Origin: Anaerolineae bacterium
Lineage (GTDB): Bacteria > Chloroflexota > Anaerolineae > Promineifilales > Promineifilaceae
NCBI GenBank assembly: GCA_019637635.1
Contig: JAHBVI010000015.1
Span: 19,433 to 83,432, forward strand
DNA length: 64,000 nt
Direction: 5' to 3'
Of the stretch, positions 8,880 through 17,250 are shown one piece after another. Below the pieces are notes generated by a model that did not search any database, was not told the origin of the DNA, and saw only the letters and a list, made by a program, of their open reading frames with translations. Positions within the stretch are counted from its first letter, which is position 1; each line of letters starts with the position of its first letter. The translations under genes and the position numbers were made by a program.

Positions 8880-10316
8880 AAAAGTTCGGGCAATCGCCCA
8901 TTCATATAATTGCTGGTAGCTCAGCGCCGAGCGCCGCCAGGAGAAGTCGGCGGCCATGCCGTTGTGCTGAATTTGCCGCCAGCGCGGGCGGTCTACGTTG
9001 TACACATAAATTGCCCGCTGCAGCGCCTGCCAGAAGGCTTCGGTGCTGTAGTCAGAGAATGTAAAACCGGTGTGCCCTTCAATGACCGTATCCGCCAGAC
9101 CGCCGGTGGCGCGGACAACGGGCACGCTGCCATAGCGCATGGCAATGAGCTGCCCCAGGCCACACGGTTCAAAACGGGAAGGCATGATGAACATATCACT
9201 GCCCGCATAAATGAGCGGGGCAAACCCGGCGCTGTAGTCCAAAATAGCGGTCATTTTCCCGGCGTGGTAATAGGCCAGTTGGGCAAACATGCCTTCATAA
9301 TCGGATGCGCCCGTGCCCAACACGATAAATTGGGCGTCACCGGCAAAACCATTCATCAACAGGTGAATGGCGTGTCCGGTAATGTCCAGCCCCTTTTGCC
9401 AATCCAGGCGGGAGACCATGGCCACCAGGGGAATGTCATCGCGGATGGGCAGGTCGGCGCGGGCTTGCAGGGCGCGGCGGTTGTGAAGGCGGGTTTCCAG
9501 GTGGTCAGCGTCGTAGTGGGCGGCAATACGGCCGTCGCCTGCCGGATTCCACTCGTCATAGTCCAGCCCATTCAAAATGCCATGCACGTCATAATGGCGG
9601 TGGCGCAGCAGGTTGTGCAGCCCTGCGCCGCCTTCCGGCGTCATGATCTCGCGGGCGTAGGTGGGGCTGACGGTGTTGACCATGGTGGCATGGTAAATGC
9701 CCCGCGCCATAAAGTTCACTTCGCCGTACCCTTCTTCGGCCAGGGAGTGGGTCTGAATGCCCAGGTAATCAAAGATGTGCCAGTTGGTGCGCCCCTGGTG
9801 GGCCAGGTTGTGGATGGTGAAGATGGTGGAGATGCCCCGGAAACGGCCGTCGCCTTGCCCTGCGGTAGCCAACCAGGTGATGGCCGGGGCCGTGTGCCAG
9901 TCATGAGCGTGGACGATGTCCGGTTTCCACTCCAGCGCCAGCGTCAGTTCCAACGCCGCCCGGCTGAAAAAGGCAAAGCGGTAGGGGTCATCACTGTAGC
10001 CATAAATGTTGGGCCGGTTAAACAGATTTTGCTCGGCAATAAAATAAACGGGAACTTCACTATGGGGCAGCTTGCCGGTGAATACACCCACCGGCAAATA
10101 ACCCGACCCGGTGGGTACATGCAGCAAACCCGGTAGAGGCGACACACCGGGGTAGCCGTCTTCAACCTTTTTATAAGCGGGCATCACCACGCGCACATCA
10201 TGTCCCAGAGCCTGCAATGCTTTAGGCAGCGAGCCGCCCACATCGCCCAGCCCACCCGTCTTGGCAAAGGGCGCTACCTCGGCGCTAAGAAAAAGGATTT
10301 TGAGTTGGTCTGCCAT
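8874..10316 (-). CDS. glgA: Glycogen synthase (ADP-glucose, GT5)
   Basis: 480 residues. It elongates glycogen by adding glucose from ADP-glucose to alpha-1,4 chains. Motif KTGGL at residues 19-23, in LSAEVAPFAKTGGLGDV, is the nucleotide-sugar contact of GT5, and FEPCGLGQLIAMRYG near residue 380 is the C-terminal donor-site motif. The HAHDWHTA and MVSRLDWQKG stretches are also typical. The start is the ATG at 10316, one codon after an in-frame TTG, with AGAGG upstream. It is the first gene of a glgA-malQ pair. No glgC or glgB is present in the window. Confidence 0.96.
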   Translation of the reverse strand: MADQLKILFLSAEVAPFAKTGGLGDVGGSLPKALQALGHDVRVVMPAYKKVEDGYPGVSPLPGLLHVPTGSGYLPVGVFTGKLPHSEVPVYFIAEQNLFNRPNIYGYSDDPYRFAFFSRAALELTLALEWKPDIVHAHDWHTAPAITWLATAGQGDGRFRGISTIFTIHNLAHQGRTNWHIFDYLGIQTHSLAEEGYGEVNFMARGIYHATMVNTVSPTYAREIMTPEGGAGLHNLLRHRHYDVHGILNGLDYDEWNPAGDGRIAAHYDADHLETRLHNRRALQARADLPIRDDIPLVAMVSRLDWQKGLDITGHAIHLLMNGFAGDAQFIVLGTGASDYEGMFAQLAYYHAGKMTAILDYSAGFAPLIYAGSDMFIMPSRFEPCGLGQLIAMRYGSVPVVRATGGLADTVIEGHTGFTFSDYSTEAFWQALQRAIYVYNVDRPRWRQIQHNGMAADFSWRRSALSYQQLYEWAIARTFG

Positions 10317-10378
10317 CAATCGGTTGCCTCTAATGGTGAAGTGCCCCTATTTTCCACATTTTAGGGTAGTTTCCAAAT

Positions 10379-10472
10379 GGGGAATGGTTAATTGTCAATT
10401 GCCGACGGTCAATGGTCAACGAACCGTCCGTTGCGCATTGACCAGTGATAATTGATCATTGTCACATGACCA
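10379..10472. repeat. Heptamer array (GGTCAAT / ATTGACC type)
   Basis: Words GGTTAAT, TGTCAAT, GGTCAAT, GGTCAAC, then the complementary ATTGACC and ATTGATCATTG. The blocks face each other as a hairpin upstream of the LysM gene. Confidence 0.75.
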
Positions 10473-10512
10473 TTTGCCCCTTTCCCGGTACAATAATCAT
10501 CAGGAGAAACGA

Positions 10513-11295
10513 ATGTCTGCTCGACGTATGTTGCCGTTTATTCTGATCAACATCGTGGTTTCGGCGGTGGTGATGTTGGCGATTCTCTATTATTGGGAGA
10601 ATCAGCGGGCGGAAAATGCGCCACTTGTGGCGCAAACGGCCGTAGCCAACCCCGACCTGACTACCCCGGCTGCCTTACCGCTGGTTTCGGCCGCCACCAA
10701 CACACCGGAGACAGCGCCAGAACCGGAAGGCCCACCGGTGCATGTGGTGAAAGCCGGGGACACCCTGGCGAACATTGCCCAAATTTATGGCGTGCCGATG
10801 GACGATATTGTGACGGCAAACAACATCGCCAACCCCAACTTTTTATCGGTAGGCGACCAATTGATCATCCCGGTGGGTGGATTGGCTACCGCTACGCCAT
10901 TGCCGCCAGAACCCACGCCGGTCGTATCGCCGACGCCTATCCCGGCGGAACCGGTGACGGTGGCGCCGGGGAGTGAGGCAATGGTGGGGATTACGGCCGT
11001 GATCGCCCCCGGCGACATCAACAACGAGGCGGTGCAGATTATCAACAGCGGCAGCAGCGCCATTGCCCTGCTTGGTTGGAAGATTGTGGACCAGCAAAAC
11101 CACTTCTACACCTTCAAGCAGGTCACGCTTTTTGGTGATGGCGCCGGCATCCTGTTTCACACCGGCGCCGGCCGGGATGGGGCCACAGACGTGTATTGGG
11201 GTCGCACCGAAGCCGTCTGGGAACCGGGTGAACTGGTAACATTACTCGACGGACAAGATGGCATCATCGCAACTTTCACCGTACCCATTGAATGA
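10513..11295 (+). CDS. Membrane-anchored LysM plus lamin-tail domain protein
   Basis: 260 residues from the ATG at 10513, with AGGAG 7 nt upstream; an ATG at 10459 lies in repeat DNA and lacks a ribosome site. Residues 7-27 form one membrane segment with the rest probably outside. A LysM domain spans about 76-121 (VHVVKAGDTLANIAQIYGV ... GDQLIIP) and should bind peptidoglycan or another GlcNAc polymer. A Pro/Thr-rich linker follows. Residues about 155-258 match a bacterial lamin-tail Ig fold (NEAVQIINSGSSAIALLGWKI; GILFHTGAG; DVYWGRTEAVWEPGE). It is probably a surface protein; the partner of the lamin-tail domain is unknown. Confidence 0.85.
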   Translation: MSARRMLPFILINIVVSAVVMLAILYYWENQRAENAPLVAQTAVANPDLTTPAALPLVSAATNTPETAPEPEGPPVHVVKAGDTLANIAQIYGVPMDDIVTANNIANPNFLSVGDQLIIPVGGLATATPLPPEPTPVVSPTPIPAEPVTVAPGSEAMVGITAVIAPGDINNEAVQIINSGSSAIALLGWKIVDQQNHFYTFKQVTLFGDGAGILFHTGAGRDGATDVYWGRTEAVWEPGELVTLLDGQDGIIATFTVPIE

Positions 11296-11298
11296 GGC

Positions 11299-11385
11299 CG
11301 GTTGACCGTAAGGCGTAAACCGTAATCCATAAACCGATTACGGGTCACGGGTCACGGGTTACGGATTACGGGTCACGGGCAAAGG
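11299..11385. repeat. Heptamer array (CGTAAAC / GGGTCAC type)
   Basis: Consecutive 7-bp words CGTAAGG, CGTAAAC, CGTAATC, CATAAAC, CGATTAC, GGGTCAC twice, GGGTTAC, GGATTAC and GGGTCAC. Forward and complementary words (CGTAATC / GGATTAC) are both present. Confidence 0.85.
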
Positions 11386-11394
11386 GGGAATATC

Positions 11395-11619
11395 ATGCGC
11401 GGGATAGTTGATCGTAAAGGGGAGCAGTTTGCTTATGTTCATGGCAAAGGGGTGTATACCCTGGAAGGGGAATTGACGGGGCACGTAGAGGGTGACTACA
11501 TCCTTGACCTGGAAGGAAACCGGATGTGGCGATTGGTTGGCGACGGCATCTACTCGCTGGATGGGGCGGAAACGATAGGGTATTTGAGCAGCGAACGGCC
11601 GTTGGAATATGATCTGTAA
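11395..11619 (+). CDS. Small beta-repeat protein, function unknown
   Basis: 74 residues, start ATG after GGGGGAA. The sequence has several short beta-hairpin-like repeats of the form hydrophobic-x-G-x-(V/I)-Y-x-L-(E/D)-G (GKGVYTLEGELTG, GNRMWRLVGDGIYSLDGAETIG), which suggests a small beta-sheet protein. There is no signal peptide, no membrane segment and no cysteine. I do not recognise the family. It lies between the LysM protein and endonuclease IV on the same strand and could be co-transcribed with either. Confidence 0.65.
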   Translation: MRGIVDRKGEQFAYVHGKGVYTLEGELTGHVEGDYILDLEGNRMWRLVGDGIYSLDGAETIGYLSSERPLEYDL

Positions 11620-11629
11620 CGCGAAGGGC

Positions 11630-11691
11630 AGTGCCAGGCAAGGGGCAAACCGTCTTGGTTAACCGGGGTTGAAAAACCCTTGCCTGGCACT
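11630..11691. repeat. Inverted repeat AGTGCCAGGCAAGGG (copy 1)
   Basis: 15-bp arms at 11630-11644 and 11677-11691 around a 32-nt loop. A second copy with 17-bp arms is at 39259-39322. The two loops differ, so the ends are what is conserved. Confidence 0.85.
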
Positions 11692-11710
11692 ACTTCATTC
11701 AGGAGAATCT

Positions 11711-12586
11711 ATGCGATTAGGCGCACACATGAGCGCAGCCGGTGGGCTGCACGAAGCATTCAAACGCGGCCATGAGGCCGGCTGTGATTCCATGTTGGTC
11801 TTCACCAAGAGTAACCGACAGTGGGCGGCCAAACCGATTACGCCCGATGACGTAGAAAAGTACCGGCAGGCGCAGGCCAATTACAGCCATATCTTTCCCG
11901 TAGCCGTCCATGCCAGCTACCTCATCAACATCGCGTCGCCCGACGAGGCGTTGTGGGAGAAATCGTACAAGGCCTTGCGCGACGAGGTGGAGCGCGCCGC
12001 CGCTTTTGACATTCCCCTGCTTACCTTCCACCCCGGTTCGTACATGGATGGGGATGAGACGACGGGCATTGCCCAGATTGCGCGGGCATTGCGTCGGTTG
12101 TTGGCAGACACCGCCCCTAGCGTCACCATCTGCCTGGAAACCATGGCCGGGCAGGGCACCAACCTGGGCCGCACTTTTGACCATCTGGCGGCCATGCTGG
12201 ATGGCGCAGACCGGCATGAACGATTGGGCGTCTGTTTTGACACCTGCCACGTCTTTGCCGCCGGGTATGATATACGCACGCCCGCCGCTTATGAACAAAC
12301 CCTGGCCGAGTTTGACAAGGTCATTGGTCTGGAATGGATTAAATGTTTCCACTTCAACGACAGCCAGCACGAGTTAGGGTCGCGCAAAGACCGGCACGAA
12401 CATATTGGTGATGGGCATATTGGCCGGGAAGGTTTTGCCAATTTTGTGAATGATCCGCGCTGGGCAAACCATGCCGCTCATCTGGAAACACCCAAAACGG
12501 AAAAAGACGCCGATGGCAAAGAGATTGACATGGATGTGGAAAATTTGAGGCGTTTGCGGGAGTTGGTCCGCGGTTCTGGGGATTAG
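11711..12586 (+). CDS. nfo: Endonuclease IV (AP endonuclease)
   Basis: 291 residues. It cleaves 5' of abasic sites in base-excision repair and uses three zinc ions. Start ATG at 11711 with AGGAGAA directly upstream. It opens with MRLGAHMSAAGGLHEA, and the three PROSITE-type zinc motifs are visible: CLETMAGQGTNLG (about residue 137), CFDTCHVFAAGYD (about 176) and FHFNDSQHELGSRKDRHEHI (about 214). Length is normal for the family. It is followed within 52 bp by a dipeptidase gene on the same strand, separated by a heptamer array. Confidence 0.97.
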   Translation: MRLGAHMSAAGGLHEAFKRGHEAGCDSMLVFTKSNRQWAAKPITPDDVEKYRQAQANYSHIFPVAVHASYLINIASPDEALWEKSYKALRDEVERAAAFDIPLLTFHPGSYMDGDETTGIAQIARALRRLLADTAPSVTICLETMAGQGTNLGRTFDHLAAMLDGADRHERLGVCFDTCHVFAAGYDIRTPAAYEQTLAEFDKVIGLEWIKCFHFNDSQHELGSRKDRHEHIGDGHIGREGFANFVNDPRWANHAAHLETPKTEKDADGKEIDMDVENLRRLRELVRGSGD

Positions 12587-12636
12587 AGATTGGGAGATTG
12601 GAATCTCCTAATCCCCCAATCCCCCAATCCCCTTAA
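12584..12636. repeat. Heptamer array (GAGATTG / AATCCCC type)
   Basis: GAGATTGGGAGATTGG followed by AATCTCCTAATCCCCCAATCC-type words. The two halves are complementary. The nfo stop codon abuts it. Confidence 0.8.
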
Positions 12637-12638
12637 AG

Positions 12639-13700
12639 ATGATGATTGTAGACGCTCACTTGGATCTGGCCTATAACGTGCGGGAACACGGCCGTGACCT
12701 CACCCAACCCCTTGCCGCCATCCGTAGCGCCGAAAAGGGACAAAGCAACAACGGTATTGCTACCGTCTCCCTGCCCGAACTGCGAAAGGGGGGCGTCGGG
12801 CTGGTGTTTGGCACCATCTTCGTCATGCCAGCGACCAGCCCTTTAGCCAGCATTGGCACAAAAGTCGGCTATAAAGACGCCGCCGAAGCCCATCGCCAGG
12901 GCATGGGCCAACTTGATTACTACCACCGCCTGGCCGATGAACAGCCCAACATGCGCCTGGTCACTGACCGGCACAGCCTGGATGAAGTGGTTGCCAGCTT
13001 TGCCACCGAAGAGAACCGCCTGCTGGGTATTGTTCCCCTGATGGAAGGGGCCGACCCCATTCGCCAGCCGGAAGAGGCCGAATTGTGGTATGAGCGCGGT
13101 CTGCGCCTGGTGGGGCTGGCCTGGGATGACACCCGTTATGCTTCTGGCGCCTGGCGTGGAAGTCGGCATGGGTTGACGAGTGACGGCCGTCGCTTGTTGG
13201 AAGTCATGGCCCAATTTGGCTTCATTCTGGATTTGACCCACATGAGCGAAAAAGCCTCGCTGGAAGCGTTAGACAGTTATCCTGGCGCGGTAGTGGCCAC
13301 CCACAGCAATGCGCGGGCATTGGTCCCCGGTGAGCGTCAACTCAGTGATACCCAAATCCGGCTGTTAGGCGAGCATCAGGGTGTCATCGGCGTGGTCCTC
13401 AGCAATTTCTTTTTGAAAGCCGACCACCGCCACGGTGAACGCAAAGAGTTAGTTACCCTCGACCACGTGATCGCCCACATTGACCACGTCTGCCAGCTAA
13501 CCGGCAGCGCCGTTCACGTGGGCATTGGCAGCGACCTGGATGGTGGTTTTGGCGCAGCCGACATTCCCGCCGAACTGGATTCGGTCGCTGACCTGGTTAA
13601 CATTGGTGATAAACTGCGGGAACGCGGTTACGCACCGGTTGATGTGGAAAATATCATGGGGGGGAACTGGCTCACTCTCTTGCGCCGTACATTGCCATAA
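12639..13700 (+). CDS. Membrane dipeptidase (peptidase family M19)
   Basis: 353 residues. Zinc-dependent M19 enzymes hydrolyse dipeptides, some with D-residues. Metal-site motifs are present: DAHLDLAY (HxD at about residues 7-9), MEGADPI (Glu at about 136), THSNARAL (His at about 221) and GIGSDLDGGFG (Asp near 291). No signal peptide is seen, so it is probably cytoplasmic. Two ATG codons in tandem (12639 and 12642) could start the protein; the ribosome site is weak. The GC-rich hairpin at 13710-13735 probably ends the transcript. Confidence 0.93.
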   Translation: MMIVDAHLDLAYNVREHGRDLTQPLAAIRSAEKGQSNNGIATVSLPELRKGGVGLVFGTIFVMPATSPLASIGTKVGYKDAAEAHRQGMGQLDYYHRLADEQPNMRLVTDRHSLDEVVASFATEENRLLGIVPLMEGADPIRQPEEAELWYERGLRLVGLAWDDTRYASGAWRGSRHGLTSDGRRLLEVMAQFGFILDLTHMSEKASLEALDSYPGAVVATHSNARALVPGERQLSDTQIRLLGEHQGVIGVVLSNFFLKADHRHGERKELVTLDHVIAHIDHVCQLTGSAVHVGIGSDLDGGFGAADIPAELDSVADLVNIGDKLRERGYAPVDVENIMGGNWLTLLRRTLP

Positions 13701-13709
13701 AAAACAGGA

Positions 13710-13735
13710 GGGCGGGGCAACCCCTTACCCCGCCC
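13710..13735 (+). terminator. GC-rich hairpin after the dipeptidase gene
   Basis: GGGCGGGG (13710-13717) pairs with CCCCGCCC (13728-13735) around a 10-nt loop. No T-run follows, so termination is only probable. Confidence 0.55.
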
Positions 13736-13889
13736 ATCTCCCATTTGCCTCTGCCCTGAACTGCTGTTCAGACCATTGGTATTGAGAGGAGGAAGTACGC
13801 GCTCATTGTAATACAACCATTGTGCAGTGTCAATACGGTGACACTACAGGGTCAAAGTGGGTCGAGGGGTTGTTGAGGAAGCGCCAAAT

Positions 13890-14246
13890 ATGTCTCAGCA
13901 AAAACGAAACGTTGTCTACTCCACAGATTCCGCCTTTGCAAAGCGTTGTGAACGTTGCGGCAGTTATCCCTGTCGCTGTCCAAAACCCAAGAGTCTGCCG
14001 CCATCGGAACAAACAGCCCACATTCGTCGTGAAAAGAAGGGGCGAGGTGGCAAGACGGTAACGGTGGTGATGAATTTGCAGCTAACGCCAGAAGACAGAA
14101 AGGCGTTGGCAACCAGCCTGAAAAAAAGCTGCGGGGTTGGCGGGGCCATTAAAGAGGAAACAATTGAAATTCAGGGGGATCACCGGGAAAAAGTAGCCGC
14201 TGCCTTACAGACGCTTGGGTATAAGGTGAAATACGTGGGTGGGTGA
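13890..14246 (+). CDS. SUI1/YciH-type translation initiation factor
   Basis: 118 residues. eIF1/SUI1-fold proteins influence start-codon fidelity; bacterial YciH is an accessory factor. Start ATG at 13890 with GAGGA 10 nt upstream. Residues about 50-118 form the SUI1 domain (REKKGRGGKTVTVVMNLQL, KKSCGVGGAIKEETIEIQG, LGYKVKYVGG). The N-terminal part has a tight cysteine cluster, CERCGSYPCRC (C-x2-C-x4-C-x-C), which could bind zinc. The stop codon lies within the 46-bp palindrome that follows. Confidence 0.93.
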   Translation: MSQQKRNVVYSTDSAFAKRCERCGSYPCRCPKPKSLPPSEQTAHIRREKKGRGGKTVTVVMNLQLTPEDRKALATSLKKSCGVGGAIKEETIEIQGDHREKVAAALQTLGYKVKYVGG

Positions 14247-14288
14247 AAAGCGGGGAGGGTCACGGCCGTGACCCTCCCCGCTTTTCAC
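14243..14288. terminator. 46-bp perfect palindrome, bidirectional terminator centred on ACGGCCGT
   Basis: Arms 14243-14265 and 14266-14288 are exact complements with no spacer. The first arm contains the SUI1 stop codon and the second ends next to the stop of the convergent lipoprotein gene. AAAAG/CTTTT ends give T-runs in both directions. Confidence 0.9.
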
Positions 14289-15152
14289 TTATCGAGAATT
14301 GGCGCTAATGATGGCCGGATTGAGGATATTCAATGTTTGGTCAATGGCGGTATAAGCCAACCCGTAGTTAAAATCACCCATGTCGCCGCCGTTGACACAG
14401 GCCAGATAAGCCGGACGGGTGCGGTCCAGCGCGTAAATGAAAGAAATGAAGTAGACATAATCAATGTCCTGCCAATTAGGCGGCACAGGGTCAAAAAAGA
14501 CGCCGGAGTACAAGACATTGTTGTATGCGCCCACATAGTTGGCACATGCCGCTGCATCACCGGCTTTGGCCGCATCCAGATTAGACCGCATTGTGTTCAG
14601 CGCCCCCTGAATTCTGGTCATCTGGCGGCGCAGCTCGTCAGCGTCAAACGGTTTGACCGGAAACACGCCCAAGATGTCATTGGGATTGGAAATGTAGTAA
14701 ACGGTGACAAATTCTTCCTCTGCACCCTCAACGGTGGCTGTAGGTGAAGGGGTGCGGGTAGGGCCAACCGTATTGGTTGCCCGCGGCGTGGCCGAAGCGG
14801 CGGGTGTGTTGGTTGCCGCCGGTGTAGCCGTTGGTTCTGGGGTGTCGGTTGGTTCTGGGGTGTGAGTGGGGGTGTTGGTGGGCGTGTGCGTCGGTGTGGG
14901 CGTTTCGGTGGGCGTAGCTGTTGCGGTCGGTGTGTCGGTGGGGGGTGGTGTATCAGTGGGCGCTGGCGTGTCTGTGGGCGCCGGGGTGTTGGTGCTGGTG
15001 GGGGGAATGGGGGTGTTGGATGGCTCTACTTCAGCCACTTCGGTCGCAGAAGCTGCCGGGGAATCGCCCCCGCAAGCTGCCAGAGTGGCTGCCAGACCCA
15101 GAAGCACAAACAGGATCAGCAGCGCTGAAAAAGGTTTGTAAAAGGTTTTCAT
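14289..15152 (-). CDS. Lipoprotein with Thr-Pro-rich stalk
   Basis: 287 residues from the ATG at 15152, with AGGAGG at 6 nt. A signal peptide ends in the lipobox LAA-C (about Cys27), so the protein should be anchored outside the membrane. Residues about 40-150 are a low-complexity stalk of TPxPTDTP-type repeats, typical of Chloroflexota exoproteins. The C-terminal 130 residues form a globular, mainly helical part ([37 protein letters not shown]) with no known match that I recognise. Function unknown. Convergent with the SUI1 gene. Confidence 0.8.
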   Translation of the reverse strand: MKTFYKPFSALLILFVLLGLAATLAACGGDSPAASATEVAEVEPSNTPIPPTSTNTPAPTDTPAPTDTPPPTDTPTATATPTETPTPTHTPTNTPTHTPEPTDTPEPTATPAATNTPAASATPRATNTVGPTRTPSPTATVEGAEEEFVTVYYISNPNDILGVFPVKPFDADELRRQMTRIQGALNTMRSNLDAAKAGDAAACANYVGAYNNVLYSGVFFDPVPPNWQDIDYVYFISFIYALDRTRPAYLACVNGGDMGDFNYGLAYTAIDQTLNILNPAIISANSR

Positions 15153-15271
15153 TGGTCCTCCTAAAAAGTAACTGGTGGTTGGCACGGAATTGAGAATCTA
15201 AATGTTGTTCCCACCCCAGGCTCAACTAAGCGTATTTTACTGGTTTATGTGCCAAAGTCCAGAAACAAATT

Positions 15272-15299
15272 AGAGGCTGCATCGTCAGATGCAGCCTCT
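15272..15299 (-). terminator. Terminator after the thiolase gene
   Basis: AGAGGCTGCATC / GATGCAGCCTCT, 12-bp perfect stem with a GTCA loop. On the minus strand it is followed by TAATTTGTTT. It ends the beta-oxidation transcript. Confidence 0.8.
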
Positions 15300-15327
15300 T
15301 AAAGAACGTTCAAAACACCACGAAAAT

Positions 15328-16497
15328 TTAGCTCAAATTCTCAAAAATCCCGGCAGCGCCCATACCACCGCCAATGCACATCGTGACCATGCCAAACTGG
15401 GACTGCCGCCGTTTCATTTCGTGGATGATTTGCACGGTGAGTTTGGCCCCCGTTGCGCCTAACGGGTGGCCCAGAGCAATAGCGCCGCCATTAACGTTGG
15501 TCTTCTCTTCGTCAAAGCCCAGTTCGCGTATGACGGCCACGGCCTGGGAAGCAAATGCCTCGTTGAGTTCGATCAGGTCAATGTCAGACAGGGACATGCC
15601 GGTGCGTTTCAGGAGGCGGGGCACGGCCGTGATCGGCCCCACACCCATAATCTCCGGTCGCACGCCGCCCACGTTAAAGCCCACAAAACGCACCAACGGC
15701 CGTAGCCCCAACGCTTCCGCCTTTTGTCGCTCCATCACAATCACCGCCGCCGCGCCATCGCTCAGCGGCGAGGCGTTCCCGGCGGTGACCGTGCCGCCCT
15801 GCATAAAGACGGGCTTCAGCTTCGCCAGCCCTTCCAGAGTAGTGTCCGGGCGCACGTGTTCGTCTCTGTCCAGCACAATGGTACGGCGTGAGTTGGGCGT
15901 TACCTCTTCCATCTCTACCGGCAGAATTTCATCTTTGAACAGGTCGTGTGCATACGCGGCGGCGGCGCGCTGGTGGCTGCGCAGGGCATATTCATCCTGC
16001 GCCTGGCGGCTGACCTCAAATTCGTCGGCGACGCGCTCGGCCGTCAGCCCCATGCCCATGTACACCTCTGGCTGGTGTTCCACCATGTACGGGTTGGGAT
16101 TGACGCGAAAACCGGTCATGGGCACCAGGCTCATCGTCTCCGCGCCGCCGGCAATGATCACGTCTGCGCCGTTGGCGATGATGCGTTCGGCAGCCAGGGC
16201 GATGGTTTGCAGGCCGCTGGAGCAAAAGCGGTTCACCGTCATGCCGGGCACATCAGATGGCAGCCCGGCGCGCAAGGCAATGGTACGGCCAAAGTTCAAC
16301 CCTTGCGCCCCTTCCGGCATGGCGCAGCCGATAATCACATCATCCACTTCCTGCGGGTCCAGCCCTTCCGCCTGGCGCAACGCCTCGCGGATGACGGCTG
16401 CGGCCATCTCATCAGACCGCCAACTGCGAGTGGTACCCCGTTTGGCTTTGCCAACGGCCGTGCGGCTGGCCGCTACAATTACTGCTTCTCGTGTCAT
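15328..16497 (-). CDS. fadA: Acetyl-CoA C-acyltransferase (3-ketoacyl-CoA thiolase)
   Basis: 389 residues. It performs the last step of beta-oxidation, thiolytic cleavage of 3-ketoacyl-CoA. Active residues are visible: Cys92 in NRFCSSGLQ, His344 in GHPLGATGA and Cys374 in [11 protein letters not shown]. Start ATG at 16497 with GAGAAAAT-type purines upstream. It is the last gene of the minus-strand locus, with a terminator 29 bp downstream, and its start is two bases from the stop of a PIN toxin gene that separates it from the FadN-like gene. It may equally serve biosynthetic acetoacetyl-CoA formation; the neighbours favour degradation. Confidence 0.94.
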   Translation of the reverse strand: MTREAVIVAASRTAVGKAKRGTTRSWRSDEMAAAVIREALRQAEGLDPQEVDDVIIGCAMPEGAQGLNFGRTIALRAGLPSDVPGMTVNRFCSSGLQTIALAAERIIANGADVIIAGGAETMSLVPMTGFRVNPNPYMVEHQPEVYMGMGLTAERVADEFEVSRQAQDEYALRSHQRAAAAYAHDLFKDEILPVEMEEVTPNSRRTIVLDRDEHVRPDTTLEGLAKLKPVFMQGGTVTAGNASPLSDGAAAVIVMERQKAEALGLRPLVRFVGFNVGGVRPEIMGVGPITAVPRLLKRTGMSLSDIDLIELNEAFASQAVAVIRELGFDEEKTNVNGGAIALGHPLGATGAKLTVQIIHEMKRRQSQFGMVTMCIGGGMGAAGIFENLS

Positions 16498-16498
16498 C

Positions 16499-16915
16499 TT
16501 ATTTTCTCCTCAAAGTTCTTGACAATTTTGCCGGGGTGTATACAGGCACACCCGCCTGCTTAAAACCCTGGATGTCTCTGGTAACAATGGCATCAACTTG
16601 ATTTTCCTGCACACAGGCAATCTGGACGTTGTCTTCAAAATCACGACCGGTCAGACTATCTGCCAGGATTAAGGTCTGTTTAGTCACTGGCAGTATTTCC
16701 AGACTATTCAGGCATAACTTGACTACCTTTCTAGCAGTAGTCTCGTTGGTAGCGCGGGCAACCAGGTAGAAGATGTCTGTGATTGAGCTGGCAGAAATAC
16801 AACCTGTGATGGCGCCTTTTTCATGCGCCTGCCACACAGCCCAAGAGTCCTTGAACCATTGCGGCCGTTTGAGCATCACATCTAGCACGATATTCGTGTC
16901 CATTAAGACCTTCAT
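16499..16915 (-). CDS. PIN-domain toxin (VapC-like)
   Basis: 138 residues. PIN toxins are Mg-dependent endoribonucleases. Acidic site residues: Asp6 in LMDTNIVLD, and the C-terminal [11 protein letters not shown] and VTRDI stretches. It starts directly at the stop codon of the small upstream gene, so it forms an antitoxin-toxin pair with it. The pair lies between fadN-like and fadA genes of the beta-oxidation locus and is probably an inserted module. The PIN_3 subfamily is likely. Target RNA unknown. Confidence 0.88.
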   Translation of the reverse strand: MKVLMDTNIVLDVMLKRPQWFKDSWAVWQAHEKGAITGCISASSITDIFYLVARATNETTARKVVKLCLNSLEILPVTKQTLILADSLTGRDFEDNVQIACVQENQVDAIVTRDIQGFKQAGVPVYTPAKLSRTLRRK

Positions 16916-17188
16916 TTAGCCGTATTTCTCCACACGCCACTCCATCTTCATGGCATCCATTTCTTCATCGCTCCACTGAGGCATATCTGGTGGCAAAAAT
17001 GACCATATGTCCTCAAGCGAAGCGGAAAATTCAGAAGTTTCAGCCACCTTTGTCGTGAGAGGAGGATCAACAACGAACGTTTCAGCCACCTTTTGCAACA
17101 ATTTGACGCGCCGCGTTTGCGGCCACCCCTGAACGATTTCTAATACCTCATCCAAAGTCAGCTCGGAAGCGATTTCTTTTGTTGCCAT
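16916..17188 (-). CDS. Probable antitoxin of the PIN toxin
   Basis: 90 residues from the ATG at 17188 (MATKEIASELTLDEVLEIV); an in-frame ATG at 17218 is less likely. It is small and helical with an acidic C-terminus (PQWSDEEMDAMKMEW), as expected for an antitoxin that wraps a PIN toxin. No clear ribbon-helix-helix or AbrB motif is seen. The stop codon abuts the toxin start, giving strict co-transcription. The call rests mainly on context. Confidence 0.65.
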   Translation of the reverse strand: MATKEIASELTLDEVLEIVQGWPQTRRVKLLQKVAETFVVDPPLTTKVAETSEFSASLEDIWSFLPPDMPQWSDEEMDAMKMEWRVEKYG

Positions 17189-17250
17189 TGCCCGTTCCTT
17201 TTGAAGATTAGGAAACAAAGTTTCCCAATCTCTCTATCTCTCAGTCCCAC

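Noticed and set aside
8910..10136. A 408-codon open frame opposite glgA
   Set aside because: Antisense to glgA with no similarity or start signal.
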